A DNA stretch of 64,000 nt, from contig OZ038437.1 in NCBI GenBank assembly GCA_964036275.1, forward strand, positions 3,724,501 through 3,788,500. Direction: 5' to 3'. Below the pieces are notes generated by a model. That model did no database searches and had not been told where the DNA came from. It worked only from the letters and a program-made list of their open reading frames with translations. The position numbers and the translations under genes were made by a program. The DNA comes from Litoditis marina. Its lineage: Eukaryota; Nematoda; Chromadorea; Rhabditida; Rhabditidae. Shown piece after piece: positions 1 to 13,726 of the stretch. Position 1 is the stretch's first letter; each line of letters starts with the position of its first letter.

Positions 1-589
1 GCATTTTTCAGGCGAGGTAGACTTTTTCTCGAGCGGCTAGGCAGGATTTGACGCCTATTTTGTCTACTCTCTGGCACAGGACTCAAAGATAAGCTCCCAA
101 AAAGGGATCAGGTGATGTAATCCACAGACTAACTTTTATCTCGATTACAGCGATTTGTCATAATATAGTCCATGTCATTCCTGTGGGAGCCCCAATATTT
201 CATATTTGAGTTATAATATCTATATTGACTAGAACTAGATTTAACTAGAACTTGACTGAAGCGAGAGCAAATGAGTAAGAAACATTGTACAGATATCGTA
301 ATTCAAATAACACAACTCTGTGTACTTTTGGATCTAGCCGATGGCGTGATATGGCGACAAGTTGAAAGAGTAATATGGTGCAAAAGCTAAGAGTTTGTCA
401 AAGAAATTGAAGAAAAGTAAAACAAATAAACATCACAGTGTCTACGTTATTCAACAACGTGAAAGAACCGACTATCACAGGTCTGTCGAAAAGTTTAAGG
501 AGAAAAAATTGTAGAAAAGTTTGAAATATTACACGTGCAAGTCCTCTTCAATTTACGTGAAGTTATTCAGCTTGCAACGTAGTTTGACG

Positions 590-955
590 CTAAGTTCTAA
601 GAGTAAGTTGGCTCAGACGCTACGTGTACTGGCAAGAGAAACAAGGTAGTAAGAAGCGTTTGAAAAATCCCAAGTGGACGTATACGTTCTTCACTCACTG
701 GAAATGATTGAATGACTGCGTTCGACGACAAGTTCAAGAAGTAAGTTGGCTCAGCAACTATGTGTTCGTCAAAAAAAAGAAAAAAATTAATCAAACACAC
801 GTCTACACGTTTGTCAGTTACGTGAAAGAGGCACAAATCAAACAAGGAAGTACACGTTGTCAAAGCACGTGACATTATTAAACTGAGTTCTGACGCCAAG
901 TTCAAAGAGTAAGTTGGCTCAGACGCTACGTGTACTGGCAAAAGAAATAAGGGTG
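590..955. repeat. Threefold degenerate repeat with a shared 'gtaagttggctcag' core
   Basis: The phrase agttc-aagagtaagttggctcag, followed by a short run of acgctacgtgtactggcaa, occurs near 593, 728 and 898. The first and third copies are the closest. The copies are separated by AT-rich sequence with CACGTG-like motifs. No credible gene is seen from 1 to 1,000. Confidence 0.7.
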
Positions 956-1050
956 TTAATTAGAGGGAGAGTGTGAGAAGTAGGCTGACAATTAAGTGAA
1001 AAGACAGGTCCCACTTACATCATGTGATAAAAAGATGAATTGTAGTTTGG

Positions 1051-1165
1051 TCTCCATACACTTCATATTGTTCGTTTCATTCCCAATGAGGACCCATTGA
1101 CATTGTGCCAAAATTTTCTAATGATAATTTCGTAGAGCAAACATAAGTATCTTGAAAACTTATTT
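1051..1165 (+). repeat. Dispersed repeat, second copy at 11,313-11,420
   Basis: About 110 bp beginning tccatacacttcatattgtt and including cattgacattgtgccaaa is nearly identical at both places, with small indels. The core resembles the right end of the larger inverted-repeat element at 50,053-51,110, so these may be truncated members of one transposon group. Confidence 0.75.
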
Positions 1166-3179
1166 TCATTTACGTGGTTTCATAAACCTGAACAACCATT
1201 AACGAAGCTTTGCAGTTTTTCGAAAAACTATGAAAGAGTGAAAAGTAGTCAGGAATATTCGTTGGCACGCTGCCAAGTCTCGGTGGCAATGAACTAAACT
1301 ATAATCCACCAACTCTGACCGAGAAGCAATGGGTGCAAACTACAAACACAGCGAGATCGAGAAAGAGCGAACCATATACGTCATGTGATAACAAGACGAA
1401 TTGGGGGTGTCTCTCTTCCGTGCAATTAAAATGTGCGCACATTTCAGAGAACTAGGTGTATTATGGTTTACTTAGGGGAGTTCTCATTAGGGTTAGCAGA
1501 AGGTGCTGCATTTTTGTTATCTGTAGTTTGATCCCAATGAACCAGTGTTTATTAAGTGCAGGGATAAGCTAGTTTAAGTACCCCGCGGTACCTACAAATC
1601 GTTGTGCATGCCTAAACATACTAGAACATGTGAACCTTATGCAAGTTATGTGTGTTAGTTTGAACAAATAAAGGTATCATTAGTTAATCGTGCTTTCATA
1701 TATTAACGTTCCGTTCTACCCCCTTCACCAGACAAAAACCAGTGCGATGTTTCAACACCAAACCAGAACAAAAGTATTTGTTGTCCTTTATAGTAGACAA
1801 AAACTGCACTTTGTTTTGACTGTCTCCGTGGTTGCATCACAGTGCTATTTTTTCGAACTTGAAATGTATTCTCTGGTCACAGATCAAAATACAACCTAGT
1901 ACACGCGTCTTCCGGAAAAATAATCGTCGAACAATAGTAATTTCGTTCCACGTGCACCTCTCACGTCAAAGTTTTCAATATGAAACAATCAGTAGAGAAT
2001 TGGAAAGGATACTGTAGGATTTCATGTAGAGATGATGAGGACTATAACCCTGATGACGGCTTTAAAGCTGACTAATATAAGGCTTGTAATAGAACACGAG
2101 TGGGAAAAGTAATACAATTTGTGCTACTAACGAGCTAAATGAAACAGAATCGCCTATTAGCGAGGAGCGCTCAGGAATTAAGCAAACCGAAAATACACCC
2201 AAAAACATATGGAATTTATCGAATATCTATAGAAAGGAGCATTTTTCGTGTTACTCCAAACTTTCAATAAAATTTTGTAAATTTGTACCAAAAACTGGAG
2301 AGTTTAAACCATTAGCCCTCGGCAGTAACGTGCTTTATCTTTAGAGTAAGTTTTTGAAAGTTAAATACAAGTTATCATTCAGTTTCACTTCAAAGTAATG
2401 TCTGGCAAGGCATGAAAAACTTGCGAGAGAAGTTCGTTAAGATTGAAGTAAACAGAATGGGTTCTGAATCCTTTTGAGTTCTAATCCAGTTTCTGTCATC
2501 TCTCAATGTCTCGATTCCAGCACATACTCATCAAAAAGTGGCATCTGGCGTATTTTCCAGATTTCAGCGTTGGAATTTGACAACTAGCTAGCAAGCAGAT
2601 TGTAACAGAAATTGTTGAAATTTTGTTGAAAACATTTTGACGTATGCATGAGAGCTTGAACATTGATTTCATGAACCAATTTTCATCTAGAACATATTTT
2701 ATTTAGCAAACAACATCAGAAAGTTCAACTTTACACTGCGGTGTTCCAGCTAGAAATTTCAAAGATTATAAAAAGCCTTTCTCCGACGAAACCATCACAA
2801 CAGTCAAAAATTAGAAGTAACTCAATCAAATTTGGTCAAAATTCCGAAAACTTCTCGGAAAAGTGGTTGTTTACAGCGCTCCTCCCACACAAGGAAGAGA
2901 GCAGCACAAAGACTTTTCGAAAAGAATAACAATTTACGCACGTCAATCGTCATTCATTGAAAAACACAACGAATAGTAGATGCAGTTGAATGATCACGTG
3001 AAACGGATAAATACCAGAAAAACGTGAAGTTTATCACGTGAACGAATTCAATGAGAATGGTCAATGTCACGTAGAAACAGAAATAGATATAATTCCACTT
3101 AAATAGAGAACTACATTGTGATGACAAGAGAGTGTACAGGTCAAAGAGACGCAGACTGTCTAGCCAAATTTATCAAATA

Positions 3180-3265
3180 TCTGCCTGATGTGAGACTCGA
3201 ACCGTGCCCGAAAGTTTAGGAGGCGCCAACGCTAACCACTGTACCAACTTGGCCTATGGCATCGT
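3180..3265 (-). repeat. tRNA-derived (SINE-like) repeat
   Basis: On the minus strand an A-box-like run (gttggtacagtggttagcg) is followed about 35 bp later by a B-box-like ggttcgagtc. The acceptor-stem ends do not pair, so this is a tRNA-derived relic and not a tRNA gene. It differs from the 13.7-kb family. Confidence 0.55.
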
Positions 3266-3954
3266 TGTTGACGAATCGTATTTATGTGTTTTTACACAAG
3301 TGAGATATACAGTATAACCCCGCCGTCCTCTGATTGACAACTATAGTACTGTCTGCGATCTCATTGACCTCTATGCTCTCTCGCCTTTGTAGCTGGCCCT
3401 TACCAGTTTATTGATGCAACAGTTTCTGAGGATTTATTGACTTCATAATACAATGTTTGGCATCACGCCATTATTATGATTTCATTTGTGTATGTAGTGT
3501 TGACCCAATTTATGAACATCACAAAATGTTGCAGGCTGCAAAGTTGCGGTAAAAAGTCATGCATTCATACAAAATTGAACTTTATAAAAGTGTAAAAACT
3601 CTGTCTTCGAGAGAAAACTTACAATAATATTGAAATATAACGCCTATGAGTGAAAAATATTAGCCTGATGCCTCACGAACCTCAAAAAGGGAAGTGATTG
3701 GAAAAGGTGATAGGTTTCCAACTTGTACGGTTGGAATTTCAAAAACTAACATTGCAAGAAGAACGTCACCGAAATTCGGATTAAATCTGCAATCAACGAG
3801 CTTTTTTTCGATCGAGGAACACATTAATTTTGAGATAAGGATGAAAGCTAATTACAATTCGGCTAGAAACGCCTGGGTCAAAGACAACGTGCAAATTTGA
3901 ACGCATTCGTCGAATAAGTAACGTAATTAGCATAATTAAGTAGGGTGGATGACT

Positions 3955-4270
3955 GATAAATTATGAGTATAACGGGGATGATTCAGAGAAAGCCTAGATC
4001 TTTGTCTATTATGTGGTAATCTTTGCTCTCTGTTTCACAGAGTCTAGAAAAATTTATGTTTAGACAAAAAGAGACAATGAGCATGCTAGAATTTCAAGTT
4101 TTCCAGTTCCTATTACACGTTGTAGTTGCCTTATAAAACACACTCGTGTTTGAATTTGATTTTGAATGTGTATAAATTAAAATAACTAAGTATATGATAA
4201 ATTATGAGTATAACAGAGATGATTCAGAGAAAGCCTAGATCTTTTTCTATTACGTGGTGATCTTTGCTCT
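3955..4270. repeat. Direct repeat pair, about 77 bp each
   Basis: A segment starting tgataaattatgagtataac and ending near atctttgctctc occurs at about 3,955-4,031 and again at 4,194-4,270 with a few substitutions. About 160 bp of unrelated DNA lies between the copies. Confidence 0.8.
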
Positions 4271-6007
4271 CCGCTTGAGCAGTTCTCCTTGGAAGCAGGA
4301 GTGAAATTGGGTTGTAGTTTGGTCAGAAAACACATTAATGGACCACACTACAACCATCAAATTGAATGAAAATGAACGGGTAAATACGCGATGATCTTTT
4401 GCTCTTTTGACCAAATCTAACAGAAAATGAACTTTTACGCATGAAAACGAAACATTTCAAAGTGAGCACACTGAAGTTTAAAGTTTTTGAATGCTCATCA
4501 GCATCACCCATTTGACTTCAAATATCTGACCGAGTGCTGAGTGTTCTGATTTTCCGTCAAATAATGGAATAAGCGCTTGTAATAATTTTGAACTTTAATA
4601 AAAGTGTGATTTTCACCAAAAAACATTGTCTTCATTGTCTTCAAGATGTCGAAAACAAGTTTGAAGTCAAGAACAACTTCGCCTTTTTGGAAATTCACGT
4701 TTGTTGATAAATGGTTGGTTATATATCAAACACGGCACAATCGAGATTAGCTAGATGCAGTTCGAAGTTTGCATTTTCATCTATCACATCCAACCCACTG
4801 GGGACCAATTCGCAACTGAGAGATCGAAAATTATGGGGTCGATTTAGAAGAAAAAGGAGCAAAATGGTCATTTTCTTCCTTTCTGATGTGTTTGTAGTTT
4901 TCTTGGTCCTAGTGAAGTATAGAGCTCAGGCACAGTTATAGAATTATGCTGTGGTTGACTGATCAAACTACAACTCTGCTCTATGATGATTCAGGCTCAC
5001 TGAGCGAAAGCATTGTAAATGATGCCGCTAGAGTTGGAGGCAGAATTGTAGTTTGTTCTCTATGCGAATGAAGAGTTTTCGAAGACCAAAAAAGATAACA
5101 ACAAATCAAAATTATACAGAACTAGAGGGTAGTGAACGTTGAAGATATACAGCAGAAGAGTCAATTTAACTTATCTCGGGATAAAACTGCTTTACTTTTT
5201 TGCGCCTACGTGTAAGCCGCTCACCGGTAGACTCCGAGAAAAGAAACGTAACTAGAATTTGCAGTTTTTCCGATGATTCTTCCTACTCATTGCAGTTTCA
5301 AACCAAATGCTCAAATTTTCGTTGGGTAGGTTCAAAGTTGTAATGTGAACATGGCTATTGTCGATTGCAGGGTAGAAAATACATGAGAGTACCCGGGAGA
5401 CTTCAAAAACAAACGAAGAACTTCCATCTCGTAAAAATTTCCCACTTGAGGCGCTAAAACAACAAAACCTATTTCTTTGTAGTGGAAAATTCTGTTTGGT
5501 CTACAGTAAAACGCGACTATTGATCGTTTTGCTGTACTTTGCTCTAAAATACTGACTTTTTAATTTGATCTACTCACCGATTTGATCAGCTGATTACCGC
5601 GAAGATGGTGGAAAAGTGTGAGGGACGGAGCGTCGGTCATTCTGTAAAAAATTCCATTTAGACGACAATTTTTGACCCTCGAAAATCGATAACCAATGTT
5701 CGAGCAAAACTGCACACATATGGATCAAAATTCAAGTGGAAACATCCAGATTGAGTGAAAGTTAAAAGGTGAAAAAGTAGTAATAGTTTGACCGCATTGA
5801 AGGTTCCACTGTGCCGACTAAAACTTTTAAGTCTAAACTACTCTTAATATAAAGGAAATCGATAAGTAAGTTTTCCACGCACGGAAAAGACACCCAGGCT
5901 ACAACGAGTGTACAAACTAGGTTGGTACCTTGTGTGTATGTGTAGTTTTGTGGTGGTTCAGTGGTTTTGTATCAAGTTCATTGCTTCCAATATACAATAG
6001 TTGTGAG

Positions 6008-6203
6008 GTTATAGGATTTGTCAAACCGTCATGGACACCGTACCATCGACTTTCTAAGGGGCGGGGTTTGGCAAGCGGCTAGCCAGTCTGCGTATCATTG
6101 ATCTACACACTCTCTCAACTTCTGGCAAGTAATCAGAGACCGCTCGCTGCGCATCGCTCAGTCAACCGAACCCTCTGCTGTCTTTATGGGGAAAATGGCG
6201 ACT
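6008..6203 (+). repeat. Dispersed ~195-bp repeat, second copy at 54,108-54,302
   Basis: Both copies start ggttataggatttgtcaaac or close to it, pass through ggcggggtttggc and end in ctttatggggaaaatgg-gactata. They share roughly nine in ten bases. The middle carries the tctgcgt...ctacacactctctc phrase found in several other repeats of the window. One copy lies in the carboxypeptidase gene. Confidence 0.8.
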
Positions 6204-6437
6204 ATAACTGACGCCCGGGAGGGTCGTACAGGCTAAGAGCGGCGAGAGGGGAACTCTGCCCGCATAGAGGCGGGGCCTAGGAAATATACAAAACACGAGG
6301 AGACTTCTTTGAAGGATGAATGGTCGTGACCACGACAATGAGTGAATCATTCATGAATCATCATATGGATCATGATTCCTGATTCCTCAAATATATGGAT
6401 CATTCATGGAAGCGCAGGCTATGCATCATGTTGGCCT

Positions 6438-6581
6438 GTGGCCGTATTCACCAATATCCCGGGAAGGTTGAAAAAAAAGCTTCCCGCGCCTCTGGACCCT
6501 TCTCACCAGCACACTTATTTCGTGCTCTACCTTCCCGCGGGAAGGTATTTTGGCTTCCCGAGGATTGGCAAATACGGCCAC
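6438..6581. mobile_element. MITE-like palindromic element
   Basis: The ends are inverted copies (gtggccgtattcaccaat and aatacggccac), with internal inverted runs around cttcccgcgggaaggt. A second, better-preserved copy lies at 30,083-30,222. It is about 144 bp with no coding capacity, as expected for a non-autonomous DNA element. Confidence 0.8.
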
Positions 6582-7619
6582 TGATCTGCTTTGCCTCGTT
6601 ACTTCACCGCCTGTGAGTTTCAATCGTCACTTAGAAATCATTCCATGAGCGCAGATCAAACTACAAATATACCCCCTATCAGGCAATGGATTGGATTGAG
6701 TGAATATCACAAGATAGAGAAAAAAGTATCACGTGAAAACGTGAGAAATGCATTCACGTGATACCAACGTGGGAATCAGAAGGACTACACAAACAAACTA
6801 AGGAATCACAAGATTTCAAACAGAAGTTTGATTAGAGTGTGAGAGCTTCATCAACATACTGCTACTTTTTATGATGCGAAATTCTCAAGAGGTAGATTGA
6901 GTTCATCTTGTAAGCTCGTATAATAAACTTTGAGTACATCAGAAGAGGGAAAATAGAGACCTTAAATTACAAAGTAAAATGCCTCTCTTCCCTTTTGACG
7001 TTAACATTTCACTAAAAATAGGGTTTATCTACACGTAAAAACAATTTAAATAAGGAATACGACAAAATGTTAAATGGTAAAAAAAATATACACATTCCGT
7101 ATCTCAAATGTAGAGAGCAGAAAGAAGGGAAAAGACAGTTTATGTATAGAACATGTAAAAAGGTGGCAATCAATGGATTCTATCTAAAATGTTGGACTGC
7201 TAGCTATCTAGAACTACTCGATAGTTGTGAAACGAAGGTAATTAGAGAGCATTGAACCTTGAAGTGCTTGAACGTCGCATGCCCTATAGTAACTTCATTT
7301 GTGACCTTTACTATAACTAAATAAAAACATTTATAGAATATAAAGAATCATTAAAGTGTGATTCAAAAAAGTTTTCAGATACCTAAAGTACCGTATAACA
7401 ACCGAACCAAGACCGAAAACGCAAAACAAATGAAGACGAAAGATGTGTCATTAGGTGAAAAATTGAGACAGCCAGCGGGCGTGAATAACCCGAAAATATG
7501 ACGATTTTGTTTCGTGAGAAGTGCTATCATGATTTATGAAAATGCTCGAAGATATTTATTTTCGAAAGTTCGAAATTGAATTTGGCGTTCGTTTTCACTT
7601 TCGTCTAACTTATGCAGAA

Positions 7620-8330
7620 ACTTTCACGGCTATAATTTGATATCAAATTTTGAGGTAAAATAAAAAGGTCAAACTAAATAGTTGTTTTGTTTTTCGTCCA
7701 AATTATTTTTACGGTGCTCAATTTTAAATCAAAATTAGGTTTTTAAGTAATAGAATAGGGCCAAAAGTTGTTTTGACTCATTGTAAAAATTTATTATGAC
7801 CAATGCGTACCCTAACGTTTTTAAAATGACAAGGTCTTATAAGTTGTTGTTTGTGTTGGCACTGTTTCAGATATGTCTAAAGCAGAAGCTCGGGGTACAA
7901 CAACAAACACAGCAAAAGTTCAGTAGCTCTCGTGAGGTCGAAAATGAATCGCGATACAAAATTATAGTCAAAATAAACATGGATTAAGTCAAAATTAAAT
8001 AGTTTTTTTTAGCTTAATGACTTAGTGAAGAAAATTGTACGCTGTTCATATACAATGTATAATTAAATTGTCAGGTACGATAAAAGGGTCAAAATCAGAC
8101 AGTTCTTTTGAGTTTTTTCCAACTTATTGCTGCAGAATGATTTACGTTGTTCAGTTATAATGTATGATAACGTTTTTAGATAATATAAAAAGGTCAAAAT
8201 TGAATAGCTGTTTTGACTTTCGTCCAACTTATTGCAGAAATTTATTATGACCAACCGACCGCTCGCTTCATTGAGCATGTTCAAAGCAAATGTGACGTAG
8301 GTACTAAAAAAGTAGCTAGAAGTTAATCTC
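7620..8330. repeat. Degenerate tandem repeat, three to four copies
   Basis: A phrase of the form aaaaaggtcaaaat-aatagttgttttgact, followed by gtccaacttattgcagaa and ttattatgacc, recurs with considerable divergence at roughly 7,665, 7,760, 8,085 and 8,195. The spacing is irregular, which suggests an old array. Confidence 0.55.
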
Positions 8331-8765
8331 ATTATTTAGATGGTTATTAAAAACTATATCAAAACACAGTTGGTGAGTTAGTAAAATGATCAAGGCCTGG
8401 CGTAATAAAACAGTTCAAGTATAATGTTGGGTTTCTTGTTTGAACCGGAACACGAGGTAGTATAGTTCGAGTATAGTTTATACTAATACTAACCAAAAGT
8501 AGTTCAATTTGGATTGAATTATTCAAAAGCAATTGAAAAACAAATAGAAATTCAGAAGCACAAGAAAACTTTGCGTGCTCACTTTTGAGGTTATAAATAG
8601 CGGTAGTCCGTTTCTTCCACAAACTGTAACAAGAACTTCTAGGAACGAATGTAATTATGCGGGTGTTGAAAATAAAAAAGCATAACAAAACACGCTTCTT
8701 AAGCTTCGAACGAATAAAAATGTAGAACACAATACAGTTCAGTGAACCCCTTGATTTTGTATAAA

Positions 8766-9180
8766 AACTCTATTCTCTCATGACTCGCCGACGCTATAAT
8801 TGTAGCAGTTTCAATTGTAGCTATACACTACCCAGAATGATATGAATATTGATTAGTGTAAATTTATAGTTTTAATATGTATTCATTCTAAATATCGATT
8901 TTTATAATAAAACTCTATTCTCTCATGACTCGCCGACGCTATAATTGTAGCAGTTTCAATTGTAGCTATACACTACCCAGAATGATATGAATATTGATTA
9001 GTGTAAATTTATAGTTTTAATATGTGTTCATTCTAAATATCGATTTTTATAATAAAACTCTAGTAAATATTGATTATAAATTTGTAAATGTAAATTTATA
9101 GTTTTAATATATATTAATTCTAAACATTGATTTTTATAATAAAACTCGGTCTCATGAGTCGCCGACGCTATAATTGTATC
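8766..9180. repeat. 145-bp tandem repeat, two full copies plus a partial third
   Basis: The unit starts aactctattctctcatgact and is repeated at exactly 145 bp (8,766 and 8,911) with almost no differences. A third copy from about 9,056 has lost its first half and is followed by a divergent ggtctcatgagtcgccgac. The near identity suggests recent duplication. Confidence 0.9.
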
Positions 9181-9229
9181 AATCATAATTGGCAATGTGC
9201 TCTGAACACAACAAACAGGAACACGCGTG

Positions 9230-9730
9230 GGAAGTATAGTCACCGCCCTATCAATTACACAGCGAAAGTATTTACACGACGTAAATGTTACGTGAAACGT
9301 GGAAAAAGGTTTTTTTTCGTGAGACGTGAGCAAAGTTATTTGCACTGTTGTACTACACGGTATAGTGTCAGATGTATCATGTATAGTCACCGCCCTATCA
9401 ATTACACAGCGAAAAGAAATAACACGAGGTGGTAAATGACACGTGAACTTCTGTAGCCTTTCACTACACGTAACACGGCAGAGTCAGATGTATTGTCACC
9501 ACCAAGGCAACGGCACAGCGAAAAAACACTGGTGAGACCACTAAATTCAGCACCAAATTTCGAACACCACACTACAAGTCTACGTAATGTACATGTTTTT
9601 GCGCTTTGTTGCGTCCGTATAATCGCAGCCCTATCAATAACCTCACAGTCATTACACAGCAAAAACAAGAACATCGTCGTAACAGATGTACTGGATTCAA
9701 CACCATATTACGTATACAGCGAGTTTATAG
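9230..9730. repeat. Degenerate tandem repeat with a 'tatcaattacacagc' core
   Basis: The phrase tagtcaccgccctatcaatt acacagcgaaa occurs at about 9,235 and 9,383. Weaker versions lie near 9,495 and 9,622. Each is followed by a cacg-rich segment. The copies are 115-150 bp apart. Confidence 0.7.
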
Positions 9731-10206
9731 TGAACAGGAACGTAAAACTTTGAAAAAAACTTCAATTGGGCACTTCATTATTGCCGTGTTTATAGCTCTT
9801 TAGCGAGGACTTTGATCTTCAAACTTTCATGGGAACTTCCAAAATTTTATCTGAAGTACGGGTTACTCTATCCCGCTGTATTTATAGCTTGATCTCATTG
9901 CTGTTCAGTCAAAATTTGTAAATTATGGTGGGTGTTGCGATAAAACCACTACTCAGACATGGTCAGCATACATGTAAGGGCCTCAAAAGTAGATTGAATG
10001 AACAGAACCCTCCTGAAATCTAGAGAAAACCGTGTATGGAGTCTGCGGTCGTACCTTGAATGCATACCGTACTGTACACGTTGCTTCGACGAAGATATAT
10101 AGTTCAGGAACCTAAAATGGCCGAAGCGCGAGGTAACGTAGTGTTGAGATCCAGTGTGTACATGTTGGTGTGGTGGTGACTATGAGTCGGACCAAAAGAT
10201 AGTATA

Positions 10207-10814
10207 ATCAAAACCCTCCTATTCTAGCAAAAAACAGAGAGATAGAGAAAACTAGAGAGAGCGAAAGTAAGAGGGCGAAACAGAGAGAAATAGAGAAAAG
10301 CGAGAAAGCGAGAGAGCGAGAAAGACAGAGCGAGGGAGAGAGAGAAAGAAAGACAGAGAGAGAGAGAGTGAGGGAGAGAACTAAAGAAATCCGGGTATGG
10401 AGTCATTTTTGGGGCCGGATAGGAATGGGGATAATGGTCGCGTGTTACGCAATCAGGAAACTGCGTATCATTCGGGCTGCTCGTATGAATAATGACATGT
10501 GGCTCATTATAGAGAGAGAGAGATAGAGAAAAGAGAGATAGAGAGAGAGAAGGGCTCAGAGAGAAGAGAGAGAGAGGAGAGAGAGAAGAGAAAGAGAAAG
10601 CGACGGAGAGCGACGGAGAGAGAGAAAGAGGACGAGAGGGCGAGAGAAGGGATAGTGAAGAGATAGAGCGATGAAAAGAGAGAGGGTTAAAGGAGAGAGT
10701 GGAGAAAGGAGAAAGAACACTAGCATGAGAGATGAATGAAGATAGTAGAACTAGAGAGATTTACGGAGGAAGACAAAAAGATGCGAAGGACGAGAAAGCA
10801 ACAGGGAAAAGGGG

Positions 10815-10893
<79 letters not shown>

Positions 10894-11005
10894 CAGAGGA
10901 AAGGAAAGTAGAGGAGAAAGATAGAGAGAGAGAGAGAGAAGCAGAGGAAAGGAAAGGAGAGGAGAAAGAGAGAGAGAAAGAGAAAGAGAGAGAGCAAGAT
11001 AGATA
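10207..11005. repeat. GA-rich microsatellite cluster
   Basis: Impure and pure (GA)n tracts occupy about 10,230-10,400, 10,510-10,730 and 10,818-11,005. The purest run, about 70 bp, is near 10,819-10,890. Long open frames on either strand here are composition artefacts (Arg-Glu or Ser-Leu strings). Confidence 0.95.
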
Positions 11006-11185
11006 AGGTTTAGAATAACGTGGATTAGACCCCATTACGCCCGCAACTCATTGCGTATGCAGATTGCTGATGGCATAACAAAAGCGCCTTCGTTTTTCTT
11101 TGAATCAACCGAATATAAAATGACAGAGTACAAAATAAACAGTTATACGATTTCGTACATTTAGTATTATTATAGGGTGTAACCA

Positions 11186-11260
11186 AGTCTTGATTGTAGT
11201 TTGATCTCGAAATTTCGACTGAAAAGCAGCAGGATAAAACTACAAACACAGCAGGATATG
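11186..11260. mobile_element. Short palindromic element with gtagtttgatc / gatcaaactac arms
   Basis: The pattern is ttgtagtttgatctcg, then a loop of 30-40 bp, then aaactacaaacacag. The same design recurs near 11,518-11,590, 18,347-18,420, 19,620-19,672, 20,122-20,190 and 54,672-54,742. Isolated half-copies lie near 1,524, 5,049, 13,960, 60,436 and 63,890. It is probably a very short MITE. Confidence 0.7.
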
Positions 11261-12699
11261 GCAACACACCGTACAAACTTGTTTTGTGAAAAGTGAAACC
11301 TATAGAGAATCTCGATACACTTCATATGGTTCGTTTCATTCCCAATGAGACCCATTGACATTGTGCCAAATTTTCTAATGATAATTTCGTAGAGCAAACA
11401 TAAGTATCTCGAAAACCAGAATACAATCTAGATAGTACATAGTAATTACATAAATCAACGACCATTTAGCTTACACTTTATTCAGCTGACTGCGTTACTA
11501 TAGGAATCTACCATATTTTGATTGAAGTTTGATCTGAAAATTTTCGAGTTTTGACGAGGAAAAACAACGAGATCAAACTACACACACAGTGAAATTGGGT
11601 GCAACATACACAATACTGGTTTACTTTAAAACTAGCAAACTAAGCGAACCCTAAAAAGAATAAGTTATGGGTCAGCGAAATACAATTTGAGTTGTAATAA
11701 TATTCCATAGATACTGTACTTTTGAAGATGTGATACATAGAAAGGATCTGCAAAATACAATCTAGATAGAAATGACATAAATCAACGACCATTTAGCTGG
11801 CATTTTATTTAGCTGACCGCGTTGCTAAGTGAAGGTGAATAATGAAATTAGTTGAGAGGGGGAAATTCGAATCATCTCGAATGCCAAATGCTTGGCCAAA
11901 CATAAGGAAACTGGATACCTGGGTGGGTGACAATCACGGCTTGTTTTACTAGTAAAAATACTAGTAAAATGTTCGGGTACGTGAAACGTGGGAATTGAAT
12001 GCAATTTCCTATAGTTCCACTTTTTTAGAAAACAATCATGCATTTTCACAGTCAATTCGTCGTCAGATGGTTCTACTGTTGTTTCTGGCATGTCACTGGA
12101 TCTATCTATGTCTTAGAACATACGAATGTCCACCATGAGGAATCAACTGTACCACTATTGCACAAGAAGACGTTCAGACGATAATGTGATATGTATGATG
12201 ATCACCGCCTCGAAACGACGCGAAGTGAAACAATAAATATGTAAAATGTAAATATGTAAAATATACGTAAATCATACCTTGATCTGTTAGTTAAAGTGCT
12301 AGTAAACTGTTCAGCTACGTGCAACGTGGAGAATGGACTCTGAGGCGCGCCAGATTATTCATCAAGTGCTGTTATAGTCTGTTTCACCAATCGATGTACT
12401 TCTACAGTAATCCGTCAATTATTCAAGGGGGTGTTTTCTAATGAAAAAGTCATTACTTTTGTTTCAAATTTTCAGAGTTAGTAGTAGTAAACATGCAGAA
12501 GACACTATGAACATTTTGAGGCATTCTGAATACGTTAATATAGTGAACTTTGACCTGGAAGTGTTAGCAGATTACTGTAGAGGGTTATAAGTGGGTGAAA
12601 CAAACTATACTAAGAGTGATGTGTGTTGAAAAACCGTATACAGAACATTTTTCAATTGGAAAAACCCTGATACTTTCATGGATACGCTGCCGAACCAGC

Positions 12700-13410
12700 T
12701 TGGGGATCGTTAGTACTATATAATGCCTAGATACGGTAAACGAATAACGCTTAACTCGTATTACTGTACAAATTGACGTAAGAGTTATGGAGACTTTCTT
12801 AAAAGTAACAAAGACTATAGTACTGTAGGATTGGACGTAAGCATGGGGAGTCTAAGTAACTAGTTATTCAAGTTACTGTGGAACTTGACGTAATATTCGC
12901 AGAGACTATGCTACTGTAGAAATTGATGTCTAATAGAACTCATCTGGGGTACTGTAGCCGTCCAGGTATGAACAATTGAGACCAGATTACTGTAGAACTT
13001 GACGTGCTAACGACCTAGACTACAAGTATTTATTTGGAGTACTGTGTAGCCTGACGTTACAACTACGGGGACTATTCAACTGTAGAAACTGCCGTAGAAA
13101 TGAGATAGACTATAACTATTTTTCGGATGATCCGCCGGCCATGTTTAATATCATTTATTTGGAATACTGTAGCCATCCAGGTGAAAACGCGAGAAACTAT
13201 AATACCGTGGAAATTGTCGTGATGAATGTTCCTAGATTATAACGATTCATCGGAAGTGCTGTAGCAGTCCATGTAAGGATGATAGAGACTAGATTACTGT
13301 ACAATTTGGAGTTATAACGACACAGACTAAAAGTATTTCTTCGGAGTACTGTACGAGTAGGCATAAGAACGAAGTAGACTATGAGTATTTATTCGGATGA
13401 GCCTTCGGTC
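12700..13410. repeat. Satellite-like degenerate repeat with 'tactgtag' cores
   Basis: About a dozen segments carry a tactgta(g/c) motif followed by tgacgta or a ccaggta phrase and by agactata, spaced about 50-65 bp. The copies are strongly diverged. No open frame crosses the array. Confidence 0.7.
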
Positions 13411-13726
13411 CTGTCTATATCTGGCCAGCCTTCCCTGAAATACGACACTTCTCACACATTATTTGACGCAGTTGGCCAGAAAAAGAGACGAGAATAAAGT
13501 CGATATTCCTTCTTTTTGGAAAAAAATATATAGCGAGTGACCAAATATTTGTTGTGGTTAGATTTTCAATGTGAGACGCTTCAATCTAATTGGTTTCAGG
13601 TTTCTGAAAAAATTCTGTCATAACTTTTTTTTTCAGAAATGACCGATTCTTCCAATGTATGTGTCACTCTCGCTTGGACTTTCGACAAAATTAACCAATA
13701 ATCGAAAAGCTCTGCATATTATGACA

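Larger units (their letters stand above)
1200..7600. other. Gene-free repeat-rich stretch
   Basis: Only short open frames of about 60-76 codons are present, with no recognisable protein motif and no consistent splice-site pattern. The stretch contains the tRNA-like repeat near 3,200, the direct repeat pair at 3,955/4,194, the repeat at 6,008 and the inverted-repeat element at 6,438, listed separately. The remainder is unique-looking AT-rich DNA in which I see nothing supportable. Confidence 0.5.

Noticed and set aside
8760..9730. CRISPR-like array
   Set aside because: The repeats are long, contiguous and of plain tandem type without unique equal-length spacers, and the DNA is from an animal.
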